Assembly: GCA_028279985.1 (NCBI GenBank)
Contig: JANQMR010000018.1
Location: forward strand, 1-64,000
Reading direction: 5' to 3'
Source: Woeseiaceae bacterium
GTDB taxonomy: Bacteria; Pseudomonadota; Gammaproteobacteria; Steroidobacterales; Woeseiaceae
DNA length: 64,000 bases
The translations under genes and the position numbers were made by a program. Positions 43,996-53,823 of the stretch are shown in pieces (positions within the stretch are counted from its first letter, which is position 1; every line of letters begins with the position of its first letter). The notes under the pieces were generated by a model. The model made no database searches, had not been told where the DNA came from, and worked only from the letters and a program-made list of their open reading frames with translations.

Positions 43996-45861
43996 ATGAG
44001 CCACGAAAATACAAACGAGGAGAACGTCTCGAACACCGATACGTCACCGATGGAGACGGATCTATCCGACTCTAGGCCGCCGGCGATTCCGCAAGTAAAC
44101 CATGACTGGTTTGCGCGCCTGACGGACTACTTTTTTTCCAGCCTTGTCTCATACATCGACAGAGATACGAACCCATACCTGACTGATATTCGGAAGGAAA
44201 ACCGTCCACGATTTTTCCCAAAGATTTTCGGTGCTTTATCCATTTCGATTCTTGGCATTGCGATCGCAATCGCACTTAGTTCGGACAACTTGGACCTAGG
44301 CCCCATCCAGCATCTGTTGCCAAGGAATATTGACGAAAACGGCGGCACCGCCTATTGGTTTTATTCAAAGGGCGTTCCGCTCTGCTTCGTTCTATTTGCT
44401 TTCTCACTCGTCTACTACTGGCAATACACAAAGTATCTCGCCGTTTTTGATGTACGTGTCACACAGATGCGTGAGTTCCATGTCGCTAGTGCGATTCGAT
44501 GGATGATTTACGTTCCCCAGTTTGTACTAATATTCGTAATCGCGTTTAGCCCCGTTCTTGGATATTGGTCGTTCTTCGTGTGCGGCGCTGTTTTTCTGCT
44601 TTCATCCATTTGTACGCTGAGTGTATCGAAGAAGGTCCGTCGAACGTTGTTTGACATTCAGTCTTGGCTCACGCTACAAGACGGTGCTGCTTTGCGCCTC
44701 GACCGGATACGACATATCGCAGAATCGGGAGCTTTGGATTTGGTCTACAGGCGCTGGATTTGGACAAACGTTTTCACCGCAACTTTTATATCAACATACC
44801 CGATCGTTCTGAAATACCTTGAGTTGGACACTCTGTACTCTACCGGCTACGTGTTTGTACTAGTATTTTTGTCTCAAATGGTCAGCGTTGTTCGGTCCAC
44901 TGGTGAGTATTCCGATAGACGCTACTTCAACTCAGTCGAAATTGTTAACAGGGAAATTCAAAATCACTCTGACGAAGATGATGACTACGGTGTAAATGCG
45001 GAACAGATTCTGCGAAATCTAGGTACGTATTATTTGGTACGAGATCCGACCATTGAAAAACACACCTTATCAGCTAGCTATGGGTCACGTCAGACCTCGC
45101 CGCTTCTTGCTCTTGCCGAAACATCACGCCTCGTCAAATCACTTTTGTTCTCACTTGTGATGTATTTACTCGGTATGGAGCCCGCACTGGCTATGCTCGT
45201 TTTTCTTGGCCTAGCTTTTACATATTCGTTCAATGACTTCGTCGACTTTTTGAGTGGCAAGGACGACATTTGCCATCCGAATCGTCCGCTCCCCTCTGGT
45301 CGCATCGGCTTGCGATCTGCCGCTTGGTACGTTCTGCTACTCTTCGCATCTTCAGTTACTGGAGCACTCGTACTGGAAGTTCAATCGATCATGCCTCTCT
45401 ACGCGCTAATATTCGGAGGCGTACTATACTCGGCGTTCTTCAAGTATAGATTGCCGGTACTGGCAACACCTTTTTGGTGCTTGTTAGTTGCGTTACTTAT
45501 TCAGGAGGCGATGGAAGCAAGCTCTGCAATGCTGATAGGCATTTGGTTCATAGTAATGGCGCGTGAGCTGTTGTTGGATTTGAGAGATGCTGAGTCGGAT
45601 TTTGTTGTTTTCGGTAAAAGAAACTTGGCACTGGCTCTCGGCGGGCTTCATTGGGTATTCAGCATTCTTTTATTCACGTTGGCCGGACTCATATTTTCAG
45701 TCGAGATAGGTATGCTCGTTGGTGGCCTATCTATCGCGATTGGTGTTCTGCTGGTAGTGCTCGCCGCAAGAGATTCAGAGCGAATAGGTAGATCGGCAGC
45801 ACTTGCGAGGTTCTCTTTTCTATCTCACCTTGCGTGGCCAGTAGTGCTTCTCAGTGGCTAA
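43996..45861 (+). CDS. UbiA-type prenyltransferase fused to an N-terminal membrane domain
   Basis: The ATG at 43996 has GAGGG upstream and gives 621 residues. Residues 1-350 hold an unrecognised region: a hydrophilic head, four or more TM helices in pairs (near 80-95, 125-145, 170-210, 260-300) and a cytoplasmic linker. Residues about 365-621 are a UbiA superfamily domain with both Asp-rich motifs: NDFVDFLSGKDD at 413-424, followed by HPNRPLPSG, and DLRDAESD at 528-535. UbiA enzymes attach prenyl or polyprenyl groups to aromatic or sugar acceptors in the membrane. UbiA proteins are normally about 300 residues, so the N-terminal half is an addition. A small DedA-like gene overlaps its stop by 8 bp. 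Confidence 0.85.
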   Translation: MSHENTNEENVSNTDTSPMETDLSDSRPPAIPQVNHDWFARLTDYFFSSLVSYIDRDTNPYLTDIRKENRPRFFPKIFGALSISILGIAIAIALSSDNLDLGPIQHLLPRNIDENGGTAYWFYSKGVPLCFVLFAFSLVYYWQYTKYLAVFDVRVTQMREFHVASAIRWMIYVPQFVLIFVIAFSPVLGYWSFFVCGAVFLLSSICTLSVSKKVRRTLFDIQSWLTLQDGAALRLDRIRHIAESGALDLVYRRWIWTNVFTATFISTYPIVLKYLELDTLYSTGYVFVLVFLSQMVSVVRSTGEYSDRRYFNSVEIVNREIQNHSDEDDDYGVNAEQILRNLGTYYLVRDPTIEKHTLSASYGSRQTSPLLALAETSRLVKSLLFSLVMYLLGMEPALAMLVFLGLAFTYSFNDFVDFLSGKDDICHPNRPLPSGRIGLRSAAWYVLLLFASSVTGALVLEVQSIMPLYALIFGGVLYSAFFKYRLPVLATPFWCLLVALLIQEAMEASSAMLIGIWFIVMARELLLDLRDAESDFVVFGKRNLALALGGLHWVFSILLFTLAGLIFSVEIGMLVGGLSIAIGVLLVVLAARDSERIGRSAALARFSFLSHLAWPVVLLSG

Positions 45862-46339
45862 CGAAGCGGTTTTGTTGGTGGCCGTGGCGGCTTTTGTCGA
45901 CACTTTCTTGCTTTCCGGGTACTTCTTCTATGGCGCTGCCGTTGCCACAGCGGCTACCGGTGCTCTTGCTCTTGGAGTTGACGTGATCGCCGTTGGAGTT
46001 TGCGCATTGAGTGGCTGCGTTGCAGGAGGTATAACGAACCACGTTGGATCTCGATGTTTCGGTCTCGAAAGTGTAACTCGGGAGAAAATGACGTTGGCCA
46101 AGGACCGGTACCCGAGGCTAACGGTTCTGCTCTATTTTGAAGGGGAGCCAATTTGGACCATGTTCCTGAGGTATGTCTTGTTCAGATTTGTGGCAATTTT
46201 CCGCCCTTTGAATGCCGTACTTCTTTATTCGACACATGGGTTTAACGCAAAGACGGTTCTGTGTTCGGTGATTGGTGACAGTATATGGGTGGTCTTTTGG
46301 CTGTTCGTATTCGAGCGGTTGACTACGTTCATCTTTTAA
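45854..46339 (+). CDS. Small DedA-like membrane protein coupled to the UbiA fusion
   Basis: The start is a GTG at 45854 inside the preceding gene. The 161-residue protein has about five hydrophobic segments. CVAGGITNHVGSRCFGLESV and RYVLFRFVAIFRPLNAVLLY resemble the reentrant and Phe-Arg-Pro motifs of DedA/VTT proteins, which flip or scramble lipids such as polyprenyl phosphates. The similarity is moderate. Overlap with the UbiA gene implies they work on the same lipid. Confidence 0.6.
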   Translation: MANEAVLLVAVAAFVDTFLLSGYFFYGAAVATAATGALALGVDVIAVGVCALSGCVAGGITNHVGSRCFGLESVTREKMTLAKDRYPRLTVLLYFEGEPIWTMFLRYVLFRFVAIFRPLNAVLLYSTHGFNAKTVLCSVIGDSIWVVFWLFVFERLTTFIF

Positions 46340-46708
46340 GAATATTCGATTCTACTTCTGACGGTTTCTGAGGACCAAATCAATATCAGGAAGCCGGGCG
46401 CGAAAGGTGCCCACGAATCGCAAGCTGTTGGTCAGCGCAATTTGTGTCCAAACTAGCCTATGGCAACTGGTAGCGTGGGGCAACTCGGACCTGTCACGTA
46501 AGCAATTGATTTTCAAAAGGCACACTACAGAAGAAAGCACTTGACCTTACCCCGTCTGCCCTGAGTACTCCGAGTGAGAGTTGGCAACAACCAGGAACAG
46601 TGATACAAACGGACCTCTCAAGGACACGCAACAGCTAAGGGGTTTAGGTATTTGGATTACAGAACCTTCGGGTGACGAGTGATACCGCAAAACGTAACTG
46701 TGTGTATG
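46340..46708. other. Intergenic with partial copy of the island-bounding repeat
   Basis: From about 46376 to 46515 it repeats the left-bounding segment (CCACGAATCGCAAGCTGTTG, GGTAGCGTGGGGCAACTCGG, CGTAAGCAATTGATTTTC). Compare 34641-34750 and 59698-59742. No gene is seen. Confidence 0.65.
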
Positions 46709-47464
46709 CTATTTGCACTTCTTTCTAAGCTCAGAAGCTAAGGCATCTGCGATATTCACAAATTGCTCAAGCTTCTCAAGCCGATTCTTAATCTTTTCCC
46801 TAGCAATATCATCTGGGTTTTCTGTTTCAGCCAATTCCTTTTCCTGAAATATTTTTCGGATAATTAGAATGTCATGCTCGTCAACTACACTTATCTCCTC
46901 TGCTAAGGAAAGCCACTCCATTGACGAATTGGGATTGCATCTAACGGCCTCCGCCAAACAGTACTGTATGAGCACCCTAGCCATGTTGTCCAAACTGTCT
47001 ATTCGCTGAAACCAAGACATCGTTTCAGTGTTAAGCTCCTCCTTTTGAGCGCTGTCTACAATCAGGCGAATGTACCGAGGAGAATCATTCTCCGGGTCAA
47101 GACTCTCGAGAGCCCTTATCGCCGGCTCAACATCTTCGAATGGGCGCTTACCATTTGGCAATACATGTCTACTCTCCCACAATTTGATAATAGCGTCGCA
47201 ACAAACCTCCATCTTTTTCGGACGCTCTTCCGCACTTGCGTTTTCTACATCATGAATTTTCTCAGCAATATAGTGAGCCATCCAACGACCAAGAGTATCT
47301 ACCGAATCATCCAGTCCTAACTCTGCAGTTAGTCGCTTTCCCAATCTCAGTATCGCATCAGAGCGTTTCGATTCTTCCGTCGGGGTAAAGGAGATAGAGT
47401 TTTGCGTATCCTGGATAGTACCCTCTGTCATCGTTTTCACCACTTCTTCTAATTTGGCATTCAA
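46709..47464 (-). CDS. Partner protein of the giant STAND-type NTPase
   Basis: The ATG at 47464 lies inside the end of the giant gene, overlapping it by 107 bp in another frame. The 251-residue protein is acidic and all-helical with no TM segment, Cys pair or catalytic motif that I can name. It has segments WMAHYIAEKIHDVENASAEE and IIKLWESRHVLPNGKRPFED. I do not recognise the family. The long overlap means tight co-expression with the NTPase, as with accessory subunits of anti-phage STAND systems. Confidence 0.75.
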   Translation of the reverse strand: MNAKLEEVVKTMTEGTIQDTQNSISFTPTEESKRSDAILRLGKRLTAELGLDDSVDTLGRWMAHYIAEKIHDVENASAEERPKKMEVCCDAIIKLWESRHVLPNGKRPFEDVEPAIRALESLDPENDSPRYIRLIVDSAQKEELNTETMSWFQRIDSLDNMARVLIQYCLAEAVRCNPNSSMEWLSLAEEISVVDEHDILIIRKIFQEKELAETENPDDIAREKIKNRLEKLEQFVNIADALASELRKKCK

Positions 47465-50400
47465 GAATCAAACACTGATCCTTTTCTGACAAAAATTCTT
47501 GCAAATATTGGGTACTTACAAAGAGTCGATTGCCCTCTGTCTTTAGCCCATGCTCATATCTCGTATGTTTGAAGTCATTCCAATTCTGATACTCGGCGAC
47601 TACCACACTAGAATCATCTCTCAAAAATGTCACCCTGCCATCTCTACTTACATCAACATCTGCCCAATCTGCGAATTCTTGGCCAAGATAGTGAATAGAT
47701 TTTGAAAGCCTCGACTGCAATGGATCTATTTCGTCTATTCCACCCCATTCCGCCGAAACACACTTAATCCAGCCCTTAAGCCTGAACCCGGATTTGTCGA
47801 TCTCCAGATCCTCTCCTTCGTCTGGAATCTTATAGTTGGATGAGTCCTTACATGATTGCAGTGCCCTCAAAAGTGACGGCGCTTTATCTGGCTCCACTAA
47901 CGCGGAGCTTATATTCACGCTTTCAGTGTTCTTGTCCAGATATCGATATATATGTCCATTCACCAAGACATAAGCGCCTGCAGTGAGCTGATCAAGGCTC
48001 GCATGTCGGTCTAAGTAGCTACCTGAGATTTGATAAGGCCAGTCTTTCTCGCGCACTCTCGGCATAGTCCAAAGCTCTATCTCCAAAGGCGTTGTGTCTC
48101 TCAAGTCCGATAACCAAAAGCCTTCCCTAACAAGATTCCAACGCCGCATCCACTCGTTCCATGGGGCAGCTTCCCATTCATCCCGAGCAATGCGTTTTGT
48201 GTTAAGGAATTCGTCGGCGACAAAAAACATAGCATGATACTCAAGGTACAATTGTAGACTCTCTACGGTTGGCTCTTCGCCGTGCCTATTGTTAGTCAGC
48301 TCATAGCTATAACTTCCACCATTGCGCCTATGGAGCGGGTCTTGCTCCCACACTTCTCCTTCAAATCCCCATTTGTCACATATCACTGCTTCCGCTTTTT
48401 CAATAACTTCTTTTTGGCTTGTGTCGAAAATCCGCACTAAACTTGAATACCAATAGTCTGTAGTATCGTATCCGAATGAGAAACGACCGTTGTCATCATC
48501 TGCTCCCCCTCGCCCATAGTCTTTGGCTTTGTCAATCGGCTCAAACGGGCTTCTTGACACTTTTTCTAGAATATCGACTTGATCATTAGAATAGATATTG
48601 GCCCTATACTTCGATAGAGAAAGAGCAGCACTCTTGGCAAAATGCCTTACAAGCGCGTGGTAGGTGCCTTCACAAGTTGCCTCTTCATAAATTGCGTCCG
48701 CATGCCGCACCAAAACTTTCGGGTGCTCGGTCGAGAGACGATCAATCAGCATAAAAAGCCATAATCGCGCAGAATACTCGTAAAAAATATGTTGAGTATC
48801 TCTGAATGGTTCAGTATTGGGGGTCTCTGACGCCCGCATTAGGTGATCGAGTACTTCATTTTCGCCTAGAGCGACAGCTCGACGAACTACATGAACAGCC
48901 CTCCATCTTATTCGTTTGTCCGGATTTGCTAAACATGCCCACAGAAAGCTTGCGATTGCAGCGCCTGACAATCGAGGTGGAACAAGCTCATCGGTCCACT
49001 TGCCATCCGCCAAATCAAAGCGTATATCCCTATCTAACTCTGGAAGGTACCAACGAAGAATGTTCAAAGCAGCGCCTTTGGGAGCGAGCTTCAAATAGGC
49101 TTGAGTGATATCATAAAACGCTTCTGCCGGAATGGAGTCTACGTAGTCAGACAAACTTGGCGTAACAATTTCTATCCTTCTATCATCGTTAGGAACGTCA
49201 AAAGCATCTGCGATTCCATCCAACGTATAAAACGAAAAACGCTCATAAGATAGAAACTCATGAAAGTGAATTTTCGCAAACTTCTCTAAGTTGGCTTTCT
49301 TCCATTTTCTGACCGAGGCATGGTAGTCCCATTCCTCTAGTCTCTTTCTCAGCGCTTCTAACAGTGGATAAAATGGAACAACGTCAGGGTCCACGTTCAG
49401 CAATGCATCTAGCTGCGTGGTGTATTGGTCCTGTGTACATCGCCTTCTAATACGTTCAAAAAAATCGTGTATTAGTTCGTAGCCAAACTCTTGCTTTCCG
49501 TCCAAAAAGGACACCGCCTTCTCTATGTTTTTCGATTCACAAAAGTCTTTCTTACCTAGAACCGTTCTCCAATCAACCTTGGTTTTAGACCTGCTTTTCC
49601 GAGCTTTTTGGTAAGTAGGTCCGTCAGGCTTTTGGGCATCCTCCTCACACAAACTATCAACGAACTCGTACATAGATACGAGTTCTTGAACGCCCGCCAA
49701 ATCCTTTGGTGAGTTTTCTCTTAGCCAGTCTATAACTATCCCCGCCCTATGCTTACGGTCGTCTATTTCGTCATGGAGCAGTATGTCTTTCGCGATTACA
49801 GACAATATGCCCTTCAGAGAACGTTTCTCTTTGAGTTCCGCACTCAATATGTCTAATCTTGCTTTCGACACTCTGCCATCTTTGTAGCCTGCCAGTATTA
49901 GCGCCGCACATGCGAACGACGGAGATACATACTGCTTCCGAACGGCAGCACTCAAAACGGATAGAATTCCGTCGCCAATGTAGTTTGTTCCCCTATCCTG
50001 CCAGCGGCTCAATGCGGCAAGCCCCGACGCGCTGTCTAAATTTGTTATTGCCTGTATTCCCTCTGGCCACGGGAAGTGGTCATATCCGTACATTCTGAGA
50101 GAACACGTTTCTGTATAGCTGGCAAGATAGTAAGCTAGTTCTGGTTCATATAAATCGGAACAATCAGCAGATGCTCGTTCGCTTAAGCTATGAAGACAAA
50201 CAATTTCCGCAAACGCTTCCTGATCTATTTCCTCCGCAACTTCTATGGCCTTTTTATAGTAGTCCTCAGCCACCTCGGCATTTACGCGGTCTGCGATCGT
50301 AGAACACTGGACGTATGTATCCGCCTGGTCCGAGGCGACTGTTGGATTGGCCTCAGTAATCTGACTCACCTCATCCAATATCCGCAAAGCCTTTTCATGC

Positions 50401-53400
50401 ATCTCCTCATAGCGCGAGAGCTTCTTTGCTATTTGCAGTTTCGTTGGCAACCCGACATCTTTTCCTAAATACTTGCTTTGTACTTTATCAATCCATTGCT
50501 GAGGGTCTCTAGATATCGAGAGCGCTGCGTCTACAATGGCATGAGAGCAGAGGTTCTTAAGAACGACCTCCTCAGTTACGCCAACTTGATATCCAATGGT
50601 TGAACCCTTCATCGCCGTTTCAATTACTTCGTCCGGCTTACCTTTATATGTCCCCGTCAGCGCTTCCAGGCGACATCTATAGACGGGTATAAGAGGATCG
50701 TATATTCTCCGAAATTCTTCCTTTTTCTTCTCGCGTTCTTGCTTTTCCTTATCCTCTAGTTCTTTCTCGTCTATTAAGTCACTTGGCATAAGCTCTTCTG
50801 CTTTCAGCTCTTTCCCCAGTAAGAGTGCTTTTAGTGCTCTCGCTCTCAACAGTGTGTCTATTCGCGCCTCTTCGTTGTACAACGCGACATAGTTGGGAAC
50901 GGTGGGTGAAAACAGTTCTATGAGCGGCACAATATTTCGCGGTTCATACCCGTGTATCGCCAGCAATTCACAAAACAGAACCCCGGCAGACTGCAGGCTT
51001 GCTTCTACAGATTTTGAGTATTTGGAAAACTTGAGCCAAACCTTATGGTTACTTTCAACAAACTCCCTTGGTACGTCTAGTCCATTTTCAAATAGGCTAT
51101 TCATCAAGATAAGCTCTATGTCCGGCCTCAGCGGAGTCTTCTTTACGGCCTCACATAACTCTCTTGCTTTCCAGTTGCCTATTAGTCTTTCGAAGACAAG
51201 CTTACTGACCCTAAAAACCGCAGTCTTGGGGCGCCAACGGTCTAGTGACGAGTAAGCTCGATCAAAACCAAAAAGGTTAAACATAGCCTCCGTCTCGGCG
51301 GCTATATCGTCATCGCCAATAGGGTAATCTTCTAGTTCCTCTTCATTTTTCTGATGCCTCCATTTCAGCCACGCTCTTGCATTCCTTAAGTGTTCTCTTG
51401 CAACAGACTGAGTTTCCTCATCTCGTGATAACGTCGCCGCGCAATTTAGGTGAGAAGGACCGTACCAATGCACCTCCTGCTCCTCGAGGTACAAACGTTG
51501 AACAGTCTGGTAATCGCCATACTTAGCTGTTAAGTCCGCGTGTTCTGTAATGAGCTTTCTAACAGCCTTGTCCGTTTTGGCCGCCTTCGCAGCGATTAAG
51601 AGCAACTTCAGGAGCGTTTCTTTCGAGTCGTTTTTGATCGCGGACTTGAGCGCTAGCTTCGCTCGGTTGAAAAAGACGTTCTTTTTGAGAATGGGATCGG
51701 CAATCAACTCTAGCGAGTTTTTATCCATCGTAATGCTGAAAAGCTCTTCATATTGCTCTGATTGAAACAGGAAATAGGCTACGTTTTCCGCGGCGTAAAT
51801 ACACCTCTTTGCCGCCTTCAAAAGATACTCGGTTGCTTTTAGCTGGTAATCTGGCAGCGCCTCTTTGTAGAGTGTTTCGAGGTGGGTCTCAAAGTCTTCG
51901 TCCGCAAAAGATATAGCGTCTCTTTCAACGTTTAGCCCGGGAAACATATCTTCGCAAAAATCGCGAACAGCTTTTTCATTGACACTGGACAAAGCCACTA
52001 CGTGCTGAATAGGTATAGGTGTGGGCAAACAGACTAGGCTTTTACAAACACCGTCTATTTCTGTATCAATACCTAGTTTCTTACGAGCGTCTTCTAACTG
52101 TTTATCTATGACCCCTTCTATTGTCGTCCCTTTCGGCGTGAGAGCACCAAGTACTGCCTCTACGCCCTCCTGCTTTTGGTTGAGTGCATAAGCCTGTCTT
52201 CGCGGAATACCGGCGGAATATGAATGAAAGTCACTAACTTGAGTACTGCTGGCGTCAGGAAAAAAAGTCTTCAGAAAGGCTGCACTTTCTTCTTCATCAA
52301 AATTCTTGAGTTCTATAGACTCAGCATTGGAAGGGAGGCGAAGGTCTGGTTTTCGGTGACTTCTTGTCGTTACAACCACACGACAACCTTCTGGCAAACC
52401 CTCAACAAAGTCTCGGTTTGTAACATCGTCTACGAAATTTTCTCCCCCGAGCTTTTGCGCTGCTGCGTAGCTATTATCCGCGGCGTCTATAATGACAACT
52501 AGTAGAGCTTCTGAGTTTTCTTTTCTAATTAGCCTTTCGGCGATGGAAAGGCGCCTGACGAGGCTTTCCAAATAGTCTTCCTTTGGCAAGTCAAAGCTAA
52601 GCAACAAATTCGATCCAGTCCTGACAGCCACCTCGTTGGCTATTTGAACTATAGCTCTCCTATGAATATGCCTAACTTTTGCGGGATTGGTATATGAACC
52701 ATTACCGTAGCAATCAAAAACTACAGTCTCCGAAAACTCAGGGAAATGCGGCGGAAGCATCTGACACAAAGTCGTTTTTCCGCTTCCACCCCCAGCATGG
52801 ATACATGTCACTTTGCCCTGATTTTGAGCAATAGAGGCAGCAATCTTTTTTAGTTGTTTTCTTTCGATTGGGTTTTCGACTTTGCCAAAACGGCTGTTGG
52901 CGGGGAATGCCTTTTCAAACGATCCGATCTCAAAAACTGGGGCCAAGTCTTCAGCTAAGATCAAGCCCAAGTTTTTACCCTCGGGGAGCATTCTGATTTC
53001 TATCAATCTTCTAAGTCGCAAATACTGATCTCTTATTCTCGGATCATCAAACTCGGTCAGCTCTTCAATCAAGGCGGCTTCGTGCTCAAATCTGGAACCG
53101 GAATCGCATTCATCAAAGTCAAGCATACTTAGAAAAACTGTGAAGACCCGTGATTTGAGCTTAGAGGCTCTGTATAAACGATCTAACTCTTTGGCCGTTT
53201 CATCTGACAGAGACTTCTTAAGCACACCCCACAAGACAGGTTTTCTGACATCTAATTCACCTTGCGCCTGCTTCAACGATCTAGAGAGTTTTTTGGATAC
53301 TGGTCTATTGCTTATGAGCTTCAGAATCAGGCGCTTCTCCACGTTATCAACTTCGTATTTCTTCAAATAAGCCATTAAGGTGTCAGCTAATCGCTCGATA

Positions 53401-53741
53401 ATTGAGCCTTTGCTTCCTTTCTTCTTACCTTGGCAGAGTCGAGCTGCTGTCCACGTTTCTGTCGATCTGCGAGTGCTATATTTCAACTGCGAAAATACAA
53501 CAACATCGCATTCAAGGAACTGAGTTGATCCGTAGTATTCAGCTGTATCAATGCTCAGCAAGTTACCGCCCTTTGGATCAACTTCTATAGCCTCTTTTGG
53601 GCTTGGCCCCTCTATACCAATGGCTTTTAGATTCGTACCAGGCAAGATAAGCTGAAGAGCCTTGCGAGCCGCCCAGAGAACGTGAAAATCGTCCCCGGCA
53701 TTAGACTCAAACGCATCTGATGCTGTTCTTTGAGTGGACAT
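47358..53741 (-). CDS. Giant STAND-type NTPase with nuclease-like N-terminus, probable anti-phage sensor
   Basis: The 2127-residue protein has three parts. Residues 1-210 resemble Cap4/DUF4297-type PD-(D/E)XK nucleases: GDDFHVLWAARKALQLI, IGIEG (E44), and ECDVVVFSQLKYS with Asp79 and Q85-x-K87. Residues about 290-560 are a P-loop NTPase: Walker A AGGGSGKTT (316-324), FDCYGNGSYTNPAKVRHIHR, Walker B LVVIIDAADN (Asp419, Asp422) and sensor VVVTTRSHRKPDL. Residues about 600-2127 are a long helical repeat sensor with an acidic, Lys/Glu-rich coiled part near 1000. Avs and other STAND defence proteins combine nuclease, NTPase and repeats this way. Base composition is much more AT-rich than core genes. 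No exact family name can be given. Confidence 0.8.
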   Translation of the reverse strand: MSTQRTASDAFESNAGDDFHVLWAARKALQLILPGTNLKAIGIEGPSPKEAIEVDPKGGNLLSIDTAEYYGSTQFLECDVVVFSQLKYSTRRSTETWTAARLCQGKKKGSKGSIIERLADTLMAYLKKYEVDNVEKRLILKLISNRPVSKKLSRSLKQAQGELDVRKPVLWGVLKKSLSDETAKELDRLYRASKLKSRVFTVFLSMLDFDECDSGSRFEHEAALIEELTEFDDPRIRDQYLRLRRLIEIRMLPEGKNLGLILAEDLAPVFEIGSFEKAFPANSRFGKVENPIERKQLKKIAASIAQNQGKVTCIHAGGGSGKTTLCQMLPPHFPEFSETVVFDCYGNGSYTNPAKVRHIHRRAIVQIANEVAVRTGSNLLLSFDLPKEDYLESLVRRLSIAERLIRKENSEALLVVIIDAADNSYAAAQKLGGENFVDDVTNRDFVEGLPEGCRVVVTTRSHRKPDLRLPSNAESIELKNFDEEESAAFLKTFFPDASSTQVSDFHSYSAGIPRRQAYALNQKQEGVEAVLGALTPKGTTIEGVIDKQLEDARKKLGIDTEIDGVCKSLVCLPTPIPIQHVVALSSVNEKAVRDFCEDMFPGLNVERDAISFADEDFETHLETLYKEALPDYQLKATEYLLKAAKRCIYAAENVAYFLFQSEQYEELFSITMDKNSLELIADPILKKNVFFNRAKLALKSAIKNDSKETLLKLLLIAAKAAKTDKAVRKLITEHADLTAKYGDYQTVQRLYLEEQEVHWYGPSHLNCAATLSRDEETQSVAREHLRNARAWLKWRHQKNEEELEDYPIGDDDIAAETEAMFNLFGFDRAYSSLDRWRPKTAVFRVSKLVFERLIGNWKARELCEAVKKTPLRPDIELILMNSLFENGLDVPREFVESNHKVWLKFSKYSKSVEASLQSAGVLFCELLAIHGYEPRNIVPLIELFSPTVPNYVALYNEEARIDTLLRARALKALLLGKELKAEELMPSDLIDEKELEDKEKQEREKKKEEFRRIYDPLIPVYRCRLEALTGTYKGKPDEVIETAMKGSTIGYQVGVTEEVVLKNLCSHAIVDAALSISRDPQQWIDKVQSKYLGKDVGLPTKLQIAKKLSRYEEMHEKALRILDEVSQITEANPTVASDQADTYVQCSTIADRVNAEVAEDYYKKAIEVAEEIDQEAFAEIVCLHSLSERASADCSDLYEPELAYYLASYTETCSLRMYGYDHFPWPEGIQAITNLDSASGLAALSRWQDRGTNYIGDGILSVLSAAVRKQYVSPSFACAALILAGYKDGRVSKARLDILSAELKEKRSLKGILSVIAKDILLHDEIDDRKHRAGIVIDWLRENSPKDLAGVQELVSMYEFVDSLCEEDAQKPDGPTYQKARKSRSKTKVDWRTVLGKKDFCESKNIEKAVSFLDGKQEFGYELIHDFFERIRRRCTQDQYTTQLDALLNVDPDVVPFYPLLEALRKRLEEWDYHASVRKWKKANLEKFAKIHFHEFLSYERFSFYTLDGIADAFDVPNDDRRIEIVTPSLSDYVDSIPAEAFYDITQAYLKLAPKGAALNILRWYLPELDRDIRFDLADGKWTDELVPPRLSGAAIASFLWACLANPDKRIRWRAVHVVRRAVALGENEVLDHLMRASETPNTEPFRDTQHIFYEYSARLWLFMLIDRLSTEHPKVLVRHADAIYEEATCEGTYHALVRHFAKSAALSLSKYRANIYSNDQVDILEKVSRSPFEPIDKAKDYGRGGADDDNGRFSFGYDTTDYWYSSLVRIFDTSQKEVIEKAEAVICDKWGFEGEVWEQDPLHRRNGGSYSYELTNNRHGEEPTVESLQLYLEYHAMFFVADEFLNTKRIARDEWEAAPWNEWMRRWNLVREGFWLSDLRDTTPLEIELWTMPRVREKDWPYQISGSYLDRHASLDQLTAGAYVLVNGHIYRYLDKNTESVNISSALVEPDKAPSLLRALQSCKDSSNYKIPDEGEDLEIDKSGFRLKGWIKCVSAEWGGIDEIDPLQSRLSKSIHYLGQEFADWADVDVSRDGRVTFLRDDSSVVVAEYQNWNDFKHTRYEHGLKTEGNRLFVSTQYLQEFLSEKDQCLILECQIRRSGENDDRGYYPGYAKLYLLYPDGRIETL

Positions 53742-53823
53742 GGGAGCTAAGCACTAAATCCTTTTCTTCTTGGTACATATACTTGCCAATCCAACCACTC
53801 TATCAGCTCACATCTACATGTAA

